Assembly: GCF_003576645.1 (NCBI RefSeq) | Contig: NC_044917.1 | Location: forward strand, 6,738,683-6,802,682 | Length of the DNA stretch: 64,000 bases | Direction: 5' to 3' | Source of the DNA: Ipomoea triloba | Lineage: Eukaryota; Streptophyta; Magnoliopsida; Solanales; Convolvulaceae | Shown: positions 49,001 to 60,399 of the stretch, piece by piece | How the letters are laid out: each line of letters starts with the position of its first letter | How positions within the stretch are numbered: the first letter of the stretch is position 1 | The notes under the pieces: generated by a model | The model's input: the letters and a program-made list of their open reading frames with translations, nothing else | What the model was told of the DNA's origin: nothing | The model's database searches: none | Position numbers and translations under genes: made by a program

Positions 49001-49594
49001 GAAATATTTTTTTTTTTGAGAATAAAAAAAATATTTGAAGATTTGTAGCGTTAATCTCTAGATTATAACACTATATTTGAGCATTCAAATATAACGCTTA
49101 GCTTTTAGCAAACCGAACACTAAGACTCCAAAAATTTTCTAGTGTAAGGGTTTAAAAAATAGTTTTTTTTTAATAAAAAACTTTATAATATTAATGAGTA
49201 TAAATAATGCATAAAAAAAGTCTTAAAAAGCATTACTTCAATTCCATGTACATGTAATTCTTTGACCGAAGGTGATAAATTCAAAAATCTCCCAAATATG
49301 AAATGACATAAAGAAGTATGAAACTTGACAAATTCACTAGTCTGTCGTCAACCTATCAATTTTTGAGCACTTTAGAAACAAAATATGAATTTAGTTTTTT
49401 CTAGCAAATTATAGCCTTGCGAGTTACCTTTTGCCACCTCCTAGATCTTCTCAATTAGATCTCTATAAATTGCATTAAGCTCAAAATACTATGTTGTGGT
49501 CAAAGTTGTAGGAATAAGATTTTTTTTTCATCTCTCTCTATCATCTAGCAATGGTTTGATGTTTCATTTTAGATTCAAGGTAGCAAGGAACAGT
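46027..49594. other. Gene-poor AT-rich DNA
   Basis: No gene supportable. 46680-46930 has short repeats (ATACATTTTTAATATACTAA) flanked by GTCCACATAACA-type words, likely an old small element. Around 48030-48060 a minus-strand patch (CTGGTCTAGTGGTAGGGGTT) resembles a polymerase III A box and may be a SINE remnant. Confidence 0.4.
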
Positions 49595-49895
49595 GGGTGT
49601 GTTTGGTTGGTGGGTTTAGGCATAAGGAATGGGTATGAAAGTGATTGTTTGTGTTTGGTTGATAGGTTTTGTGAATGCTACTATGGGTTTAGAATACCCC
49701 ATTAATGACAAAACCCATACCCTTATTAAATAAGGGTTTCATCCCCCTTCCTCATTTCTTTCTCAACTATTAATAATCATTCCCATTCCACCCAATTACC
49801 AAACATGTTAAATACTTTCACCAAAACCCATTACCATTACCAAGTATTTGATACCCATTCCGATTCCGATTCCCATGTGCGAACCAAAAGCACCC
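49595..49895. mobile_element. Tourist-like MITE copy 1 (~300 bp)
   Basis: Left end GGGTGTGTTTGGTTGGTGGG; right end CGAACCAAAAGCACCC, its imperfect reverse complement. AGT flanks both ends (49592-49594 and 49896-49898). The interior has mirrored words (GGGTATGAAAGTGATT... and ...CACCAAAACCCATTACC). It is a relative of the outer element at 50936. Confidence 0.75.
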
Positions 49896-50935
49896 AGTGT
49901 GTTCCATCAAAGCTCCAAAGGCAACTCTCCTCCTGTCTTTCTCCTCCCTACCTTCATACACAAATACAGTAAACCCCTAACAATACACATGCATTCAATA
50001 CTTAACACAAATACAGAAAAGAACTACCCAATGAGAATTTGTTCTATCACTTTCCTTTGCTATGAAGATCATATTAAATAAAATATATCTTCAAGCTCTT
50101 TTCCTCCAAGACTGAATAGGAAATCTTGATTATCATCTTTGCTTTCTATGATTCCTGAATGTGCAAGATTGACAATCTTCAATACATTACAAAATTATGA
50201 ACTTTACCAAAATATAATACCAACAACCTTTCTTAATCTAAGTTAGTTTTGATTAAAAAAAAACAAATAAAAATATTACACCAACAAAATTTATGATATA
50301 CTCATAGATAATGGGAATGGAACTCAACATAAGAGGATCTCAAAATTTCCGAAGTAGTGTTTATTTTTGGGAATGACATAGGACAAAAGTTGGTGTTATG
50401 AAAAAAATAAATATATAAAGCGTGGGCTGGAAAGAGGTTTGAGGAATGAGAATTTCTTGGGGTGTCGTATTTCAAATATGACAAATTGGAGTGAATAGAG
50501 TGTGGTTAAACGCATACTCAACTGCTTTTTAATAATATCAAGTCTCTTTTGGGCTCACAATAACGATTGTCACAATAGTTCAAGAAACTTGTTTAGTCAA
50601 ATCAACCTCTATGGACTTAGCGTGATGGGTCACTGCTCGCTAGAAAGTGACTTATCTAATCTAGTTCATCATAAATAGACTATATATCAATCTAATTATC
50701 TCACTTATATAACTTATAAGGTGATATTTAAATTCAGATAGAAAATCGTGGAAGCTAAATTGTTTACATGAATGTCGATAATGATATTCATTAGTAATGA
50801 CATAAATACTATATGTTTGGCAACTTTTTCCGTAGTATTTATATAACTCGCATCGATGCCTCAATCAACATTTTTATTATTCGTTTTAAATTTTATTACA
50901 TGACATTTGTGATTATGTGATATCATCCATATATA

Positions 50936-51475
50936 GGGTGTATTTGGTTGACATGTTTAGCTATCAGGGATGTGTATCAAAGTCATTGCTATTATTTCAT
51001 TAATAGTTTTTAGAACATTACTGGGTTTTAATTACCTCATTAAGGGTGTGTTTGGTAATACGGAAAATAACTTTCGAAAAATGTTTTCTGAGTTTTCAGT
51101 GTTTGACAACGTCTGGAAAATGCGGTCACCGGAAAATATTTTTCGTTAACAAAGGAAAATCAGTTCATTTTTCTAGAAAATGACTTACGCAATTTTTTTC
51201 CGTAAATCATTTTTCGGAATGGCCAAATTGGCCATTTCGCATGTTCTCGGTCAAAATGAACCAAACACATCAAGACAATTTTCCATAACCCAACCAAATA
51301 CTGGAAAGGAAAATGTTTTTCCGGAAGTCATTTTTCTACTTTCCAAACGGACCGTAATTGCAAAACTCATTCCATAATGAAATAATGGTTTCATTTACCT
51401 TCCTTATCGATTTTCCCAACTATTAATAATATTCTTATTCCACCCTACTACCAAACATGCAAAATACTTTTATAT
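50936..51475. mobile_element. Tourist-like MITE copy 2, split by another MITE
   Basis: Begins GGGTGTATTTGGTTGACATG. With the inner element (51044-51354) and one TAA removed, the sequence reads TTTTAATTACCTCATTAATT, then GCAAAACTCATTCCATAATG, which lines up with TTTAGAATACCCCATTAATG, then ACAAAACCCATACCC, in copy 1. The right end (CTACCAAACATGC) is truncated compared with copy 1. Confidence 0.75.
51044..51354. mobile_element. 311-bp Tourist-like MITE nested in another MITE
   Basis: Left end GGGTGTGTTTGGTAATACGG; right end TTTCCAAACGGACCG is the imperfect reverse complement. Arms share GGAAAATNNCTTTCG-like words. The flanking TAA (51041-51043 and 51355-51357) is the 3-bp TWA duplication typical of PIF/Harbinger-type elements. 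Confidence 0.8.
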
Positions 51476-51501
51476 ATGAAAAAATAAGAACATAGTCTGG
51501 G

Positions 51502-51553
51502 GGTGAATGCAGCCAAGTGGATTAATGCAATGGATTGTGAATCCACTATGCGC
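51502..51553 (+). pseudogene. trnH-GUG: 5' part of plastid trnH(GUG)
   Basis: GGTGAATGCAGCCAAGTGGA, then TTAATGCAATGGATTGTGAA and TCCACTATGCGC, match the first ~52 bases of plastid tRNA-His(GUG) through the anticodon arm, with several changes. The T arm and 3' acceptor strand are missing. Insertion of organelle DNA into the nucleus is the simplest source. Confidence 0.8.
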
Positions 51554-51554
51554 A

Positions 51555-51628
51555 TGCATCCAGTAGGAATTAAACCTACGACTTCAGCAATTATGAGTTG
51601 GGCGCTTTCACCACTCAACCATAGATGC
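51555..51628 (-). pseudogene. trnI-CAU: Full-length plastid trnI(CAU)-like tRNA pseudogene
   Basis: The minus strand reads GCATCTATGGTTGAGTGGTG, AAAGCGCCCAACTCATAATT, GCTGAAGTCGTAGGTTTAAT and TCCTACTGGATGCA: plastid tRNA-Ile(CAU) with about ten changes. The 7-bp acceptor still pairs and the CAT anticodon is kept, but the anticodon stem is damaged. It abuts the trnH piece head to head. Not expected to be functional in the nucleus. Confidence 0.82.
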
Positions 51629-52583
51629 TTAACAAGGACCCTTGTCCATGGTGCTAATCCAATATAAAAAAAAAAAAATCAAATGAAAATAACATAAAAT
51701 CATTTAAATTAAAATAACATAAAATAAGTCAAATGAAAATAATTAGGTAAACAATACTTAGGATTAATATTGGATTTGAGGAAGGTGTTGCGAACTCCGA
51801 TAAGTGTTGAGCTTTTTGTTGTGTAGCAAAGTATTACACTTGTTTACGTATTCATGACTTATATAAATTAATATTGTTTTGGTTATATATGTGGCCCAAC
51901 CTTTTAGGTCCAATTTGTTTAAGTTTTTGATAAATTATGTGAGTTTCTTTTTGGGAGAATTTTTACATAATTGGAAGAATATTGCCTAGTGTGTGTTAGT
52001 AGTTAGGTGTACCAGGTGCGCTCACTAGGCGTGTAAACAATGTTTTTTCCCCTTCCTCCTTTGTTTGCTAAAGTGTTCAACCAATTGGAATGCACATTTA
52101 TTAGCTCGGATATTATTTTCTATGTCTGATTGTCGAAAGTGGATGGATTTCTCACCCTCTTTTATTACGTAAGATTATAATACTTATAAATTTTATATTT
52201 TAATATTTAACTCAATATTATAAAAAATTTAATTTAAAAAATTTATGGCAAGACTTGTTAATCAAAACAAACAGATAAATTAAGATAGAGTAAGTAATTA
52301 TTTTTACCCACATTTAATTTTCCTATATTATTCACGTGGAAAAACTAGTACAGCGGATGATAAATGTTGGCAAGATAAAATTGTAAGAGATATTAATTTT
52401 GTCAAAGTAAAAGTACCACACACATCATGAGTCACGTCATCACTTTAGGTAGGGAAATTGATAAGGCCCATTTCATTGAATGCTGGGTGGGCAGCAATTT
52501 CTCATCAAACGCAAAACCAAGTGGATTATTAGCGATGTGATCCCACCCTATAAACTCAACCCCAATCATATTATTGGGTTCAA

Positions 52584-52720
52584 GCCAAGGATCTTGTGGT
52601 CTAGTGGCATCAAACCCTTCCCTTTATACGGGAGGTGATGGGTTCGGGCCTCAGTGGAGTCAATACTGACTCTTGTGCACAGATACTACATTTTAATAGA
52701 GTTAGTAGTATTCAAAAAAA
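52584..52720 (+). mobile_element. Young tRNA-derived SINE with 16-bp target duplication
   Basis: The 137-bp element starts GCCAAGGATCTTGTGGTCTA. It has a polymerase III A box (TGGTCTAGTGG) and B box (GGTTCGGGCCT), then a unique body (TGACTCTTGTGCACAGATAC) and a short A-tail. Perfect 16-bp copies of ATATTATTGGGTTCAA flank it (52568-52583 and 52721-52736), so insertion is recent. It shares its head and body with the copy at 61318. Confidence 0.9.
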
Positions 52721-54141
52721 ATATTATTGGGTTCAATTGTGTATTGTATTATATGTTACTTTGATAAGACATGATGGACTGCCCGTTTAACCAATCCCGG
52801 CCCGTTTAGCGACCATTACCGGCCCGGAGATTGTCCCCAGACCGATTCCGTGATCAGAACAGTCCGTTAGCAGCCGGGCTGCCGGGTATACAAAGTTTGA
52901 TGGGAAAAATAAATTAAAATAATAAATTAAAAATTATTGACGTTGAGTGGGAATGGGAAGAAGCAATAATTAAACGGCTTTAGCTGCCGGGGCGGCTAGT
53001 GACTTAACACTGTCGTCATCACAGTAATCACTCTCGATTTTTGAGTTTTTTTTTTTTTTACTAACTCATTTCACCTATGTACTTTCAATAAATAAAATCT
53101 TTTGAAAATAGGGGAAAAAAATACTGAAAATTTACGTAAAAAAGTCAACTGCCCTCCGCCAGAGAAAAACGTCAAGTCCAATCACCAGAACCATAAAATA
53201 AAAAATGGGCAGAGACTCTTCGCTAGCAAACTCCATTACTCAAGCAAAGAGGCAGAAGGGGGGAGTGAAATTAAATTTTAAAAAAAATATAAAAATAGTG
53301 GGGGGTAAAAAAGACAAGTGATTTTTATTTTTTGAATAAAAAATTGAAGTCCCAGAAAGCATTCCCAAAAAACGCAAGATTATGAGAGATATTTTGGCTT
53401 GTTATGGTAACTACTGCAAAGGCTAGCAGGTTTGACAAGGTGGGTAGATGGGTTTCTAGTACTGGCAGTAGAAAGATTGAGAGATGATGATTTGATATAA
53501 AGGTTGAGGGGTAGTAAGGCTTTTTGGTATCTCAAAACTCGAGCATGACGCGTCAAAATCCTAGAAGACGCACCCGATGGTGATGGACGGATCTGATTGA
53601 TGATGAGATGCATGCATGACCACCATGTCAATATTAAGACCCATCTATCATCACCTCACCTCCCCTCTCCTCTTTTTCCACATCCTCAGCTCCCTCTTCT
53701 TCTCTCAATCTTGATGCATGCAACCTCTTTTTTTCATTTGGTGGCTAAGGGCTGCCTGGTGTGCTAAATATAAATTTGGAAAAAAGTACTTCAACTTTAG
53801 AAGATGAGTGATTAGGTTCATAAACTAATGTTTAATTAAACATCTCAATGTATATAAATCAAGCAAATAAGTCTCATATCTTAGGATGACTGCACCAAAA
53901 TAACATTTGATGAATCTTAATTGCACATTTTAAAAGTCCAGACACCGAATTAAATTTTTAAATAAAGTATAGTGACTATTTGACCATTTTTTCTACAAAT
54001 TTTACAATATCATAAAAAAGGATTGCACTATGTGTATAATATAATGTACGACTTTAAATACGTTATATTTATAATTTGTAGCAAAAAGCACAGGCTTTAT
54101 ACAAAAATTGTTGTGTCCAATATCAATTATTCCTAATGGAA

Positions 54142-54227
54142 TCTATTAAGATTTAGCCTAGGTTAACCTTTACTCAACCAGCTTTCTATTAAGATTTAGC
54201 CTAGGTTAACCTTTACTCAACCAGCTT
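54142..54227. repeat. Perfect 43-bp tandem duplication
   Basis: Two identical head-to-tail units (54142-54184, 54185-54227) starting TCTATTAAGATTTAGCCTAG. No divergence, so it is very recent or an assembly product. Non-coding. Confidence 0.95.
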
Positions 54228-56527
54228 TTGTGGTAAACTGTTCGTGACCTAACCTAAACTTTCAGTCTTGAGCTACGTCTGTTCCCATCTATAGCATAGG
54301 TACAATGAGGTTATATGTATGATGTATCCTTGAAAGTCGTCAACAATTTCTAATTTTTAAAACTCCCCCAACATTATATTATCGCAATAATAATTTATCA
54401 GTATTTTCTTTAAATTTATATAATCCAATGTATTTCATTTCTGAAATATAATATAATCATGATAGCTTTAATGTTATCTAAAGAAAATGTCAAATAAAAA
54501 AACAATTACTGAATAAAGTTAACACTATCTGATTTATAACGTTTTTAATTAAGTCTATCTTCTTCCGTTTTACAGTCTGAGTTTATCCGATTAATCTCTG
54601 TTCGTGTATCACTTGTGAGAATCGAACGTGGGTTAAGAATTGCCTCTTGAGCTGGGATGGCCATTGTCATAAGCCCTTGTCTCTACTACTGTTTAGTCAC
54701 TGTTTAGAGTAGTAATACGTGTGGGTTGTGTTTGGTCGGATCATAATAAATGTACCAATGCCTATACTGTTTTTTTCCTTTCCCGAATGTTGAAATTTCG
54801 GTATAGTTATTAATTGCTGTAGTGTGAGAGTTGTTGAGCCCTCCTCCTATTCAGGATTTGACTATTCCATTTTTTTTTTAATTTCTTAATATTACGTTAT
54901 GCATTAAATATTGAATTTAATTTTACTTTTCATTTTTGTAATGTACTGGTAAGCGTTTTAAATAGATTGAATAAATTTTTATCTGACGGGATATTGGCGT
55001 TAGTCAACATGGGTAGGTATTAAGTATTAACCAAGTATTTTGAGTTCCCATGCATGGGTTAAATAATGGTACAGAAATAAAATATTTAGGTAAAAAACAG
55101 AAGGGATGGAAAACTTGCAACTGGGTAAAGAAAGAGCTGTAATTTTAACAAAAACAATTTACAAAGTCTCTGTCAAATTGATTTTTTTTAATCTTTTACT
55201 GTGCTGACAGGTGAGATTTGAAGCAGCTTTATCGATCAAAGGTGAAATCTCCTTTTTCAACAACACCTCGTCACCCCTCCTATTCCGACTGTTTGCTTCA
55301 ATAATACACACACGGCGATTCTCAGCTTAATTATTTAGGATTAGCAACTAATATGGATTGTTTGTATAACAAGTGTATTTTGATTGTAATTAATGGTTGG
55401 GATTGAGTTAACTGACTTCTATGTAGATAGAAACACCAAAAAAAAAAAGTTATTTACTTGACTCAAAATTATAAGGATAAATTCTTTTACTATGACAAAC
55501 TCACCCTATTACAAAATTAATGAGCCTTGAAAACGAAAGAAAGAAGAAATTAATAATTTTGAGTTTAGGAAATACTTAAAACTTCTCAAACGGATATAAA
55601 TACGGCATAATCTGAATTAGGAAAGACTCCAACCAAATCTGTTAATAAGATTCTCCGCGAATCAACGATCTGCCGCCTGTGAGTGCCTACGTCAGGATTC
55701 AAGAGGGCTGCTCGGGCATTCATACCTGACCCATCTACTGGAAAAGAAAGTCAATTGACGGACTCCACATACTAAATACTCTCCAAAGTGAGTACCCTAC
55801 TTGAAAACTTTCATTAAATACGGCCCTTACTAAAGATCAAGTCCATGATTTATCATTTGAAATAATTACTTTGTGTAACTTAACCACAAATTCATTAGGA
55901 ATACAAAAGACAGATGGTAAATATGAAGGTTATGATTTGGGTTCACAGAAATGAAAGCAAGGAAAAGAAGCGACCAAAATTGTTATGATATGGAGGACAA
56001 TGTATTTTTTCACTCTATATATATATATGTATTTTACTTTCTGTTCCTACCATTTTACTTTTGTTCACTGACAGAGGAATACCTGCACATTTCCTCACGC
56101 ACGCACGCATACTCCAAACCACCCCTCCCTCCCCCCACCCCACCCTATCATACATACATTATATTATACATACATCATCCTATATATCCTACTCTTCTCT
56201 CTCTCTTGGTTTTTCCAACTTATCCCTGCCCCTCTCTCTCTCTAGGCTTATGAAAATGATAATGAGAGGGCCGCGCGCAGTAGAGTACGAGCACAGAAGC
56301 TGATCAGAGCAAAGAGGTGCAGAGGTGCATGCAGATTATTGCAGATGCACAGATTTCATTTTTCCACCCCCTCCCTCCTATCATCTTCCATCTTTTTCCC
56401 CATTTTCTTTCTCCTTTTTTATTTCCTCCTCTAATCCCCATACAACACAATACATCTTCTCCTCTTCTACCATATCCCATATTATTATAATAATAATATG
56501 CATTCTGCAAATTAGCCACCCAGGCTG
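54228..56527. other. Intergenic and distal promoter of the NAC gene
   Basis: No gene recognised. The last 500 bases are pyrimidine-rich (CT and CCC runs at 56110-56245 and 56360-56430), common in plant promoters and leaders. The GAGCACAGAAGCTGATCAGA region (56288-56340) has several AGGTGCA/GCAGAT words. Confidence 0.4.
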
Positions 56528-56537
56528 TTATATATAA
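56528..56537 (+). promoter_or_regulatory. Possible TATA box of the NAC gene
   Basis: TTATATATAA lies about 220 bases before the start codon, followed by CGCTGCAGACTTCCC. Position fits a ~190-base leader; unproven. Confidence 0.4.
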
Positions 56538-56586
56538 TGCCGCTGCAGACTTCCCAAATCTTATTCCACTTTTCTCTTCTCACACT

Positions 56587-56655
56587 ATGAGTTGTTCTGC
56601 GTTTCTAGGTTGCCGTCTAGCCTTTGGCCTTGCAAGATTTCGTTTTGGTTTTTAG
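56587..56655 (+). promoter_or_regulatory. Upstream ORF (22 codons) in the NAC leader
   Basis: An ATG at 56587 opens a 22-residue frame (MSCSAFLGCRLAFGLARFRF plus two) ending in TAG at 56653-56655, about 100 bases before the NAC start. If transcription starts at the TATA box proposed here, it would be in the mRNA leader and could reduce translation. Confidence 0.35.
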
Positions 56656-56756
56656 TTCTTGGATTTTCTTGGACTTTGGGCGGGCTTGGCTAGGGAGTTT
56701 CCATTTGTTGTGCTCTATATATTTGGTTACCTACGAGTTCTCTCTTGGATACGAAA

Positions 56757-58117
56757 ATGGATGCCTTCATAAGCTACCAGCAGCGTTTCGATTGTGGTGG
56801 CGGAGACGCTAATCTTCCGCCTGGTTTCAGATTTCACCCCACGGATGAGGAGCTCATCACTTACTACCTTCTGAAGAAGGTTGTTGACAGCACTTTCTCC
56901 GCCCGCGCCATCGCGGAAGTTGATCTCAACAAGTGCGAGCCTTGGGAACTGCCTGGTTAGTCATTTTCACAAACACTTGGCGTGTGTTTTTTTTGTTGTT
57001 GTTAATTGATGGTTTTGGGTGTGTGCAGAGAAAGCGAGAATGGGGGAGAAAGAGTGGTACTTCTTTAGTCTGCGCGATCGTAAGTACCCGACTGGGCTGA
57101 GGACGAACCGGGCTACTGAGGCGGGGTACTGGAAGGCCACCGGAAAAGACAGGGAGATTTACAGCTCCAAGACTTGTGCGCTCGTGGGGATGAAGAAAAC
57201 CCTAGTTTTCTACCGGGGTAGGGCTCCCAAGGGGGAGAAGACTAACTGGGTCATGCATGAGTATCGGCTTGATGGCAAGTTTGCCTACCATTACTTCTCC
57301 AGAGCTTCAAAGGTACTATCTTTCACAATCCCTTCTTCACTTAGGTCTCAATCCGTTACACCAGTAAAATTTTTGATTAATAAGTTCAAAGTTTCGAATC
57401 ATTTGAATTATTAAACAAAGATTTGACCCTATAAATTAATACTGGTGATACAATTGTTATACTATATTCATATGTATGATTATACTAAAATTTTGATTTG
57501 TTGTTGTGTTCACTTGTGATGTGTTTTAGGATGAGTGGGTTATTTCGCGGGTGTTTCAGAAGAGCGGCGCCGCCGCTGCCGGTGGTGGGAAGAGGAAGAT
57601 GTCCAGCATCAACCTCTACCCGGAAGTGAGCTCGCCGTCCTCCGTCTCTCTCCCGCCGCTCGTCGAATCCTCGTCCTACAACAACACCGCCACGTCCGCT
57701 CTCGCCATTGAAAACGAGAGCTGCTCCTACGACGGCGTCCACACCGCCACCAAGGAGCACGTGCCCTGTTTCTCCACTGCTGCGCCGCAGACTTTCAACC
57801 CAAATGCTTCGCTGTTTGATCTCCCCGCGCCGCCGCTCACGGCGGCGCCCAATTTCTCCCCCCTCAACGACCCATCATCCACCCGGTTCGCAAGAAACAA
57901 CAACGTGGGAGTCCCCGCGTTCCCCAGCCTGAGATCCCTCCAGGAAAACCTCCACCTCCCTTTCTTCTTCCCCGCCGCCACTCCGCCGCCCATGCATGGC
58001 GGCCTGAGCGACCAGATTGGCGGCTACGGCGTCTCCTCCATCCCCAGCTGGCCGCCGGCGGCGACAGAATCCCAGAAAGTTGGCAGCTCTGAGCTTGACT
58101 GCATGTGGAGTTATTGA
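56757..58117 (+). CDS. CUC2: NAC transcription factor, NAM/CUC2-like, miR164-regulated
   Basis: Three exons: 56757-56955, 57029-57312, 57530-58117. They total 1071 nt, giving 356 residues, [13 protein letters not shown] at the start. The intron positions are the classic ones of NAC genes. NAC domain at about 20-170: [19 protein letters not shown] (A), [19 protein letters not shown] (B), [20 protein letters not shown] and [15 protein letters not shown] (C, DNA contact), [20 protein letters not shown] and [13 protein letters not shown] (D), [12 protein letters not shown] (E). The C-terminal activation part has the three short motifs of the NAM/CUC group: [13 protein letters not shown] (V), KEHVPCFST (L) and a final CMWSY (W). 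[12 protein letters not shown] favours NAM/CUC2 over the NAC100/ORE1 branch. CUC2/NAM proteins act in organ boundaries and shoot meristems; symbol by similarity, orthology not tested. Confidence 0.92.
57756..57776 (+). promoter_or_regulatory. miR164 target site
   Basis: The coding stretch for EHVPCFS (AGCACGTGCCCTGTTTCTCC plus A) pairs with miR164 at all but two positions: one mismatch at the edge and one G:U. This is the site through which miR164 cleaves CUC1/CUC2/NAM messages. Confidence 0.9.
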
Positions 58118-59870
58118 TCATTAGGAATCTTTAATTGCAGTGTTAAGATTTTAATTTATGTGCTTTTTAATTTATGAGTTATGGAAGTCGTCAGTAGGGG
58201 TGTACGTACGGGCATTGCAGCAGCATTGCTTGGCGTTAATTAACGTCTTGTAGTTGTTAACTTTGTACGTAATTGGAAAGCATGCAACGTTTGCATTATT
58301 AGATGTCCTTTTCTTGATTTGTCCTACGTACGAATCGGCCATTAATGGTGTAATGAAGTTGTATGTGCTATTTATTGCGTCTAATAATGCGAAACCAATG
58401 GGATGTGTATTATATTATATATTATATTTATTTATGTACGGACGACGTGGTGGGGGCTGTCGTTTCTCGTCTGATTAATCAACTTCAATTCAGCCTTCCC
58501 AACACATGCAAATTATGTAGTACATTTTTTTTGTTTAATTGTTTATGTAGGGGCTCTCGGAACATGGAAGTTTTTTTAGGTCATTTTTTCTAGGACGGTT
58601 ATGCATGTACTATAGCTTAGAATGCAGCGTTTCAACAATTTTATCAGCCTAGTATACCTTTGATAAACGATAACTAGGTGTTGTTTTTCCCTAGTGGATG
58701 ATGCGGCAATTGATAAACATAACGCTAGGATGGGTTTCGCTTGTGTTCTTAGTCTGTTAGAGATGAACATGGCAACTTTAAGGCAGCTATATAGGTGAAC
58801 AGTGGAGAAGGGCATTCTGACCAAAAGAAGAAAACTTCAACATAGTCACCATGCAATCCGATTTTCTGTAAGGGATTAGATCACTTATTGGTGTTTCCTC
58901 TTTTCATGTTATTCTTAGTGATATTAAAATTTTGATGAGTAGATTATCTCAGGTAAGTTTAGTAGTTTTTGCCAAATGATTTGTGAATGTAATAACTCAC
59001 TTGTTAGCTAAGCCTTCCGTTTTCTATGCCAGATTGTTCAGATTGGTTTCTAAACTCTCCCACTATATTCATGTAATGTTCTTAGTAAGGAAATTAATTA
59101 ATCCTTTTTGTTCGGCGGAGGTTGGTAAAGGACATAAAGGCTAAGTCCAGTATGTAAAGTCTCGAACAATGTGATGGAAGCCTATAAATAAGAAAATAAA
59201 ATTATGCATTCGCTACTAGCTATAGCGTTTAACGTAAGTGACCGTAAGCATTTGATCTGACAAGTGATATTAAAGTCAAGTTATCGTATTTGAACCCCAG
59301 TTCACGTGGTGGTAAGGAGTGATCCTGACACATTTGTTGTCAAAAGAAAAGAAAAAAAAAAGGTTTTTTTTCCATATATATATATATATTTTTTGTTGAC
59401 ATAACCGTGATGGACTACACGGCTACACCCCTAGTCGTTGGCATGTTTCCTATTTCAGGGCATATGTAACCGAGGTATGTTCTAGCGTTCTCTGTTCTTG
59501 GACTTTGAGAGTGGCATTATTCATGTTTAATGAGTCAATTTTTGGTTGATTAACAAACTTTAACTATTTAACTTAGTTTGGCGAAACAATTAAATGTTGG
59601 AAGGATTAATTAAAAATAAATTTAAAATGGTCATTTTGAGGATATTATTTGTAGAGGGGTTATTTTTAATATTGGGACAAGTCAAAATAAATCAGAATTC
59701 TTTTAATTAAGAGAATTAATCAGCTGGTATATAATACACTTAAAATAAATAATGGACTTTGGTTGAAATTGCTGAACTATGTACCTTGAAAATTCTCGTT
59801 TTCTTTCTTGTGTTCTGCCTATATTTTCTCTATAAATTCTGTCAACACTTAAGGAGTGCTCACCTTTATT
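58118..59870. other. 3' flank of NAC gene and intergenic
   Basis: 3' UTR followed by AT-rich DNA. Around 59240-59345 is a tRNA-like patch (TTTGAACCCCAGTTCACGTG) with an A-rich end that might be a decayed SINE. No gene. Confidence 0.4.
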
Positions 59871-59877
59871 ATAAAAC

Positions 59878-60155
59878 AAAATTTATAAGAGACCATCTCA
59901 CGAATTCTTATCCGTGAGATGATTTGGGTCAATATAAAATTTATGTAGTAGTACTTATACTGAAAAATGTAATACTAATAAGGAATAAAATGTTTAGTAC
60001 TTATATGAAAAAATGTATTACCTTTTAAGAAAAATGTAATGTTTTTACATTTTGATTTTAAAAATATTACATTTTTCTCAAAAGTATTACATTTTCATAT
60101 TGATTCGACCCATTTAAAAGGATATATGACACGATTCACACAAGTATGAACCTTA
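59878..60155. mobile_element. Probable inverted-repeat element (GACCATCTCACG type)
   Basis: Left AGACCATCTCACGAATTC...CCGTGAGATGATTTGGGTCA; right CGACCCATTTAAAAGGATAT...GACACGATTCACAC is a loose reverse complement. In the middle ATTACATTTTT words repeat in both orientations. Similar sequences are common repeats in plant genomes. Ends approximate. Confidence 0.45.
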
Positions 60156-60159
60156 TTAT

Positions 60160-60260
60160 AAAACATATTTCTCCCAACACTTGTGGTCTGAGGTCTTGTT
60201 GATTTTTGAATGTCTTTATATAACATATTTCTCCCAACATTTGTTGTCAGTGCTCTTGTG
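60160..60260. repeat. Short imperfect tandem duplication
   Basis: ATAAAACATATTTCTCCCAA and CACTTGTGGTCTGAG near 60160-60195 recur as ATATAACATATTTCTCCCAA and CATTTGTTGTCAGTG near 60218-60252. Confidence 0.65.
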
Positions 60261-60399
60261 CGTTTCCCTTATTTTATGGGTCAAATCTCCCTAGTGTTAA
60301 AGTCATATTTCTCTCTTTAATAAAAAGACGGAGTGTTTAATAAGAAATAATAATCATAGGAGTCTTATAGTATCTGGATTTTACACGGATTTTAAGAAA

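Noticed and set aside
53380..53631. Minus-strand frame of about 77 residues from an internal ATG (starts MHLIINQIRPSPSG)
   Set aside because: Reads smoothly and sits in a TC-rich region, but it has no recognised relatives, and the longer frame begins at a non-ATG codon. Worth a transcript check but not called.
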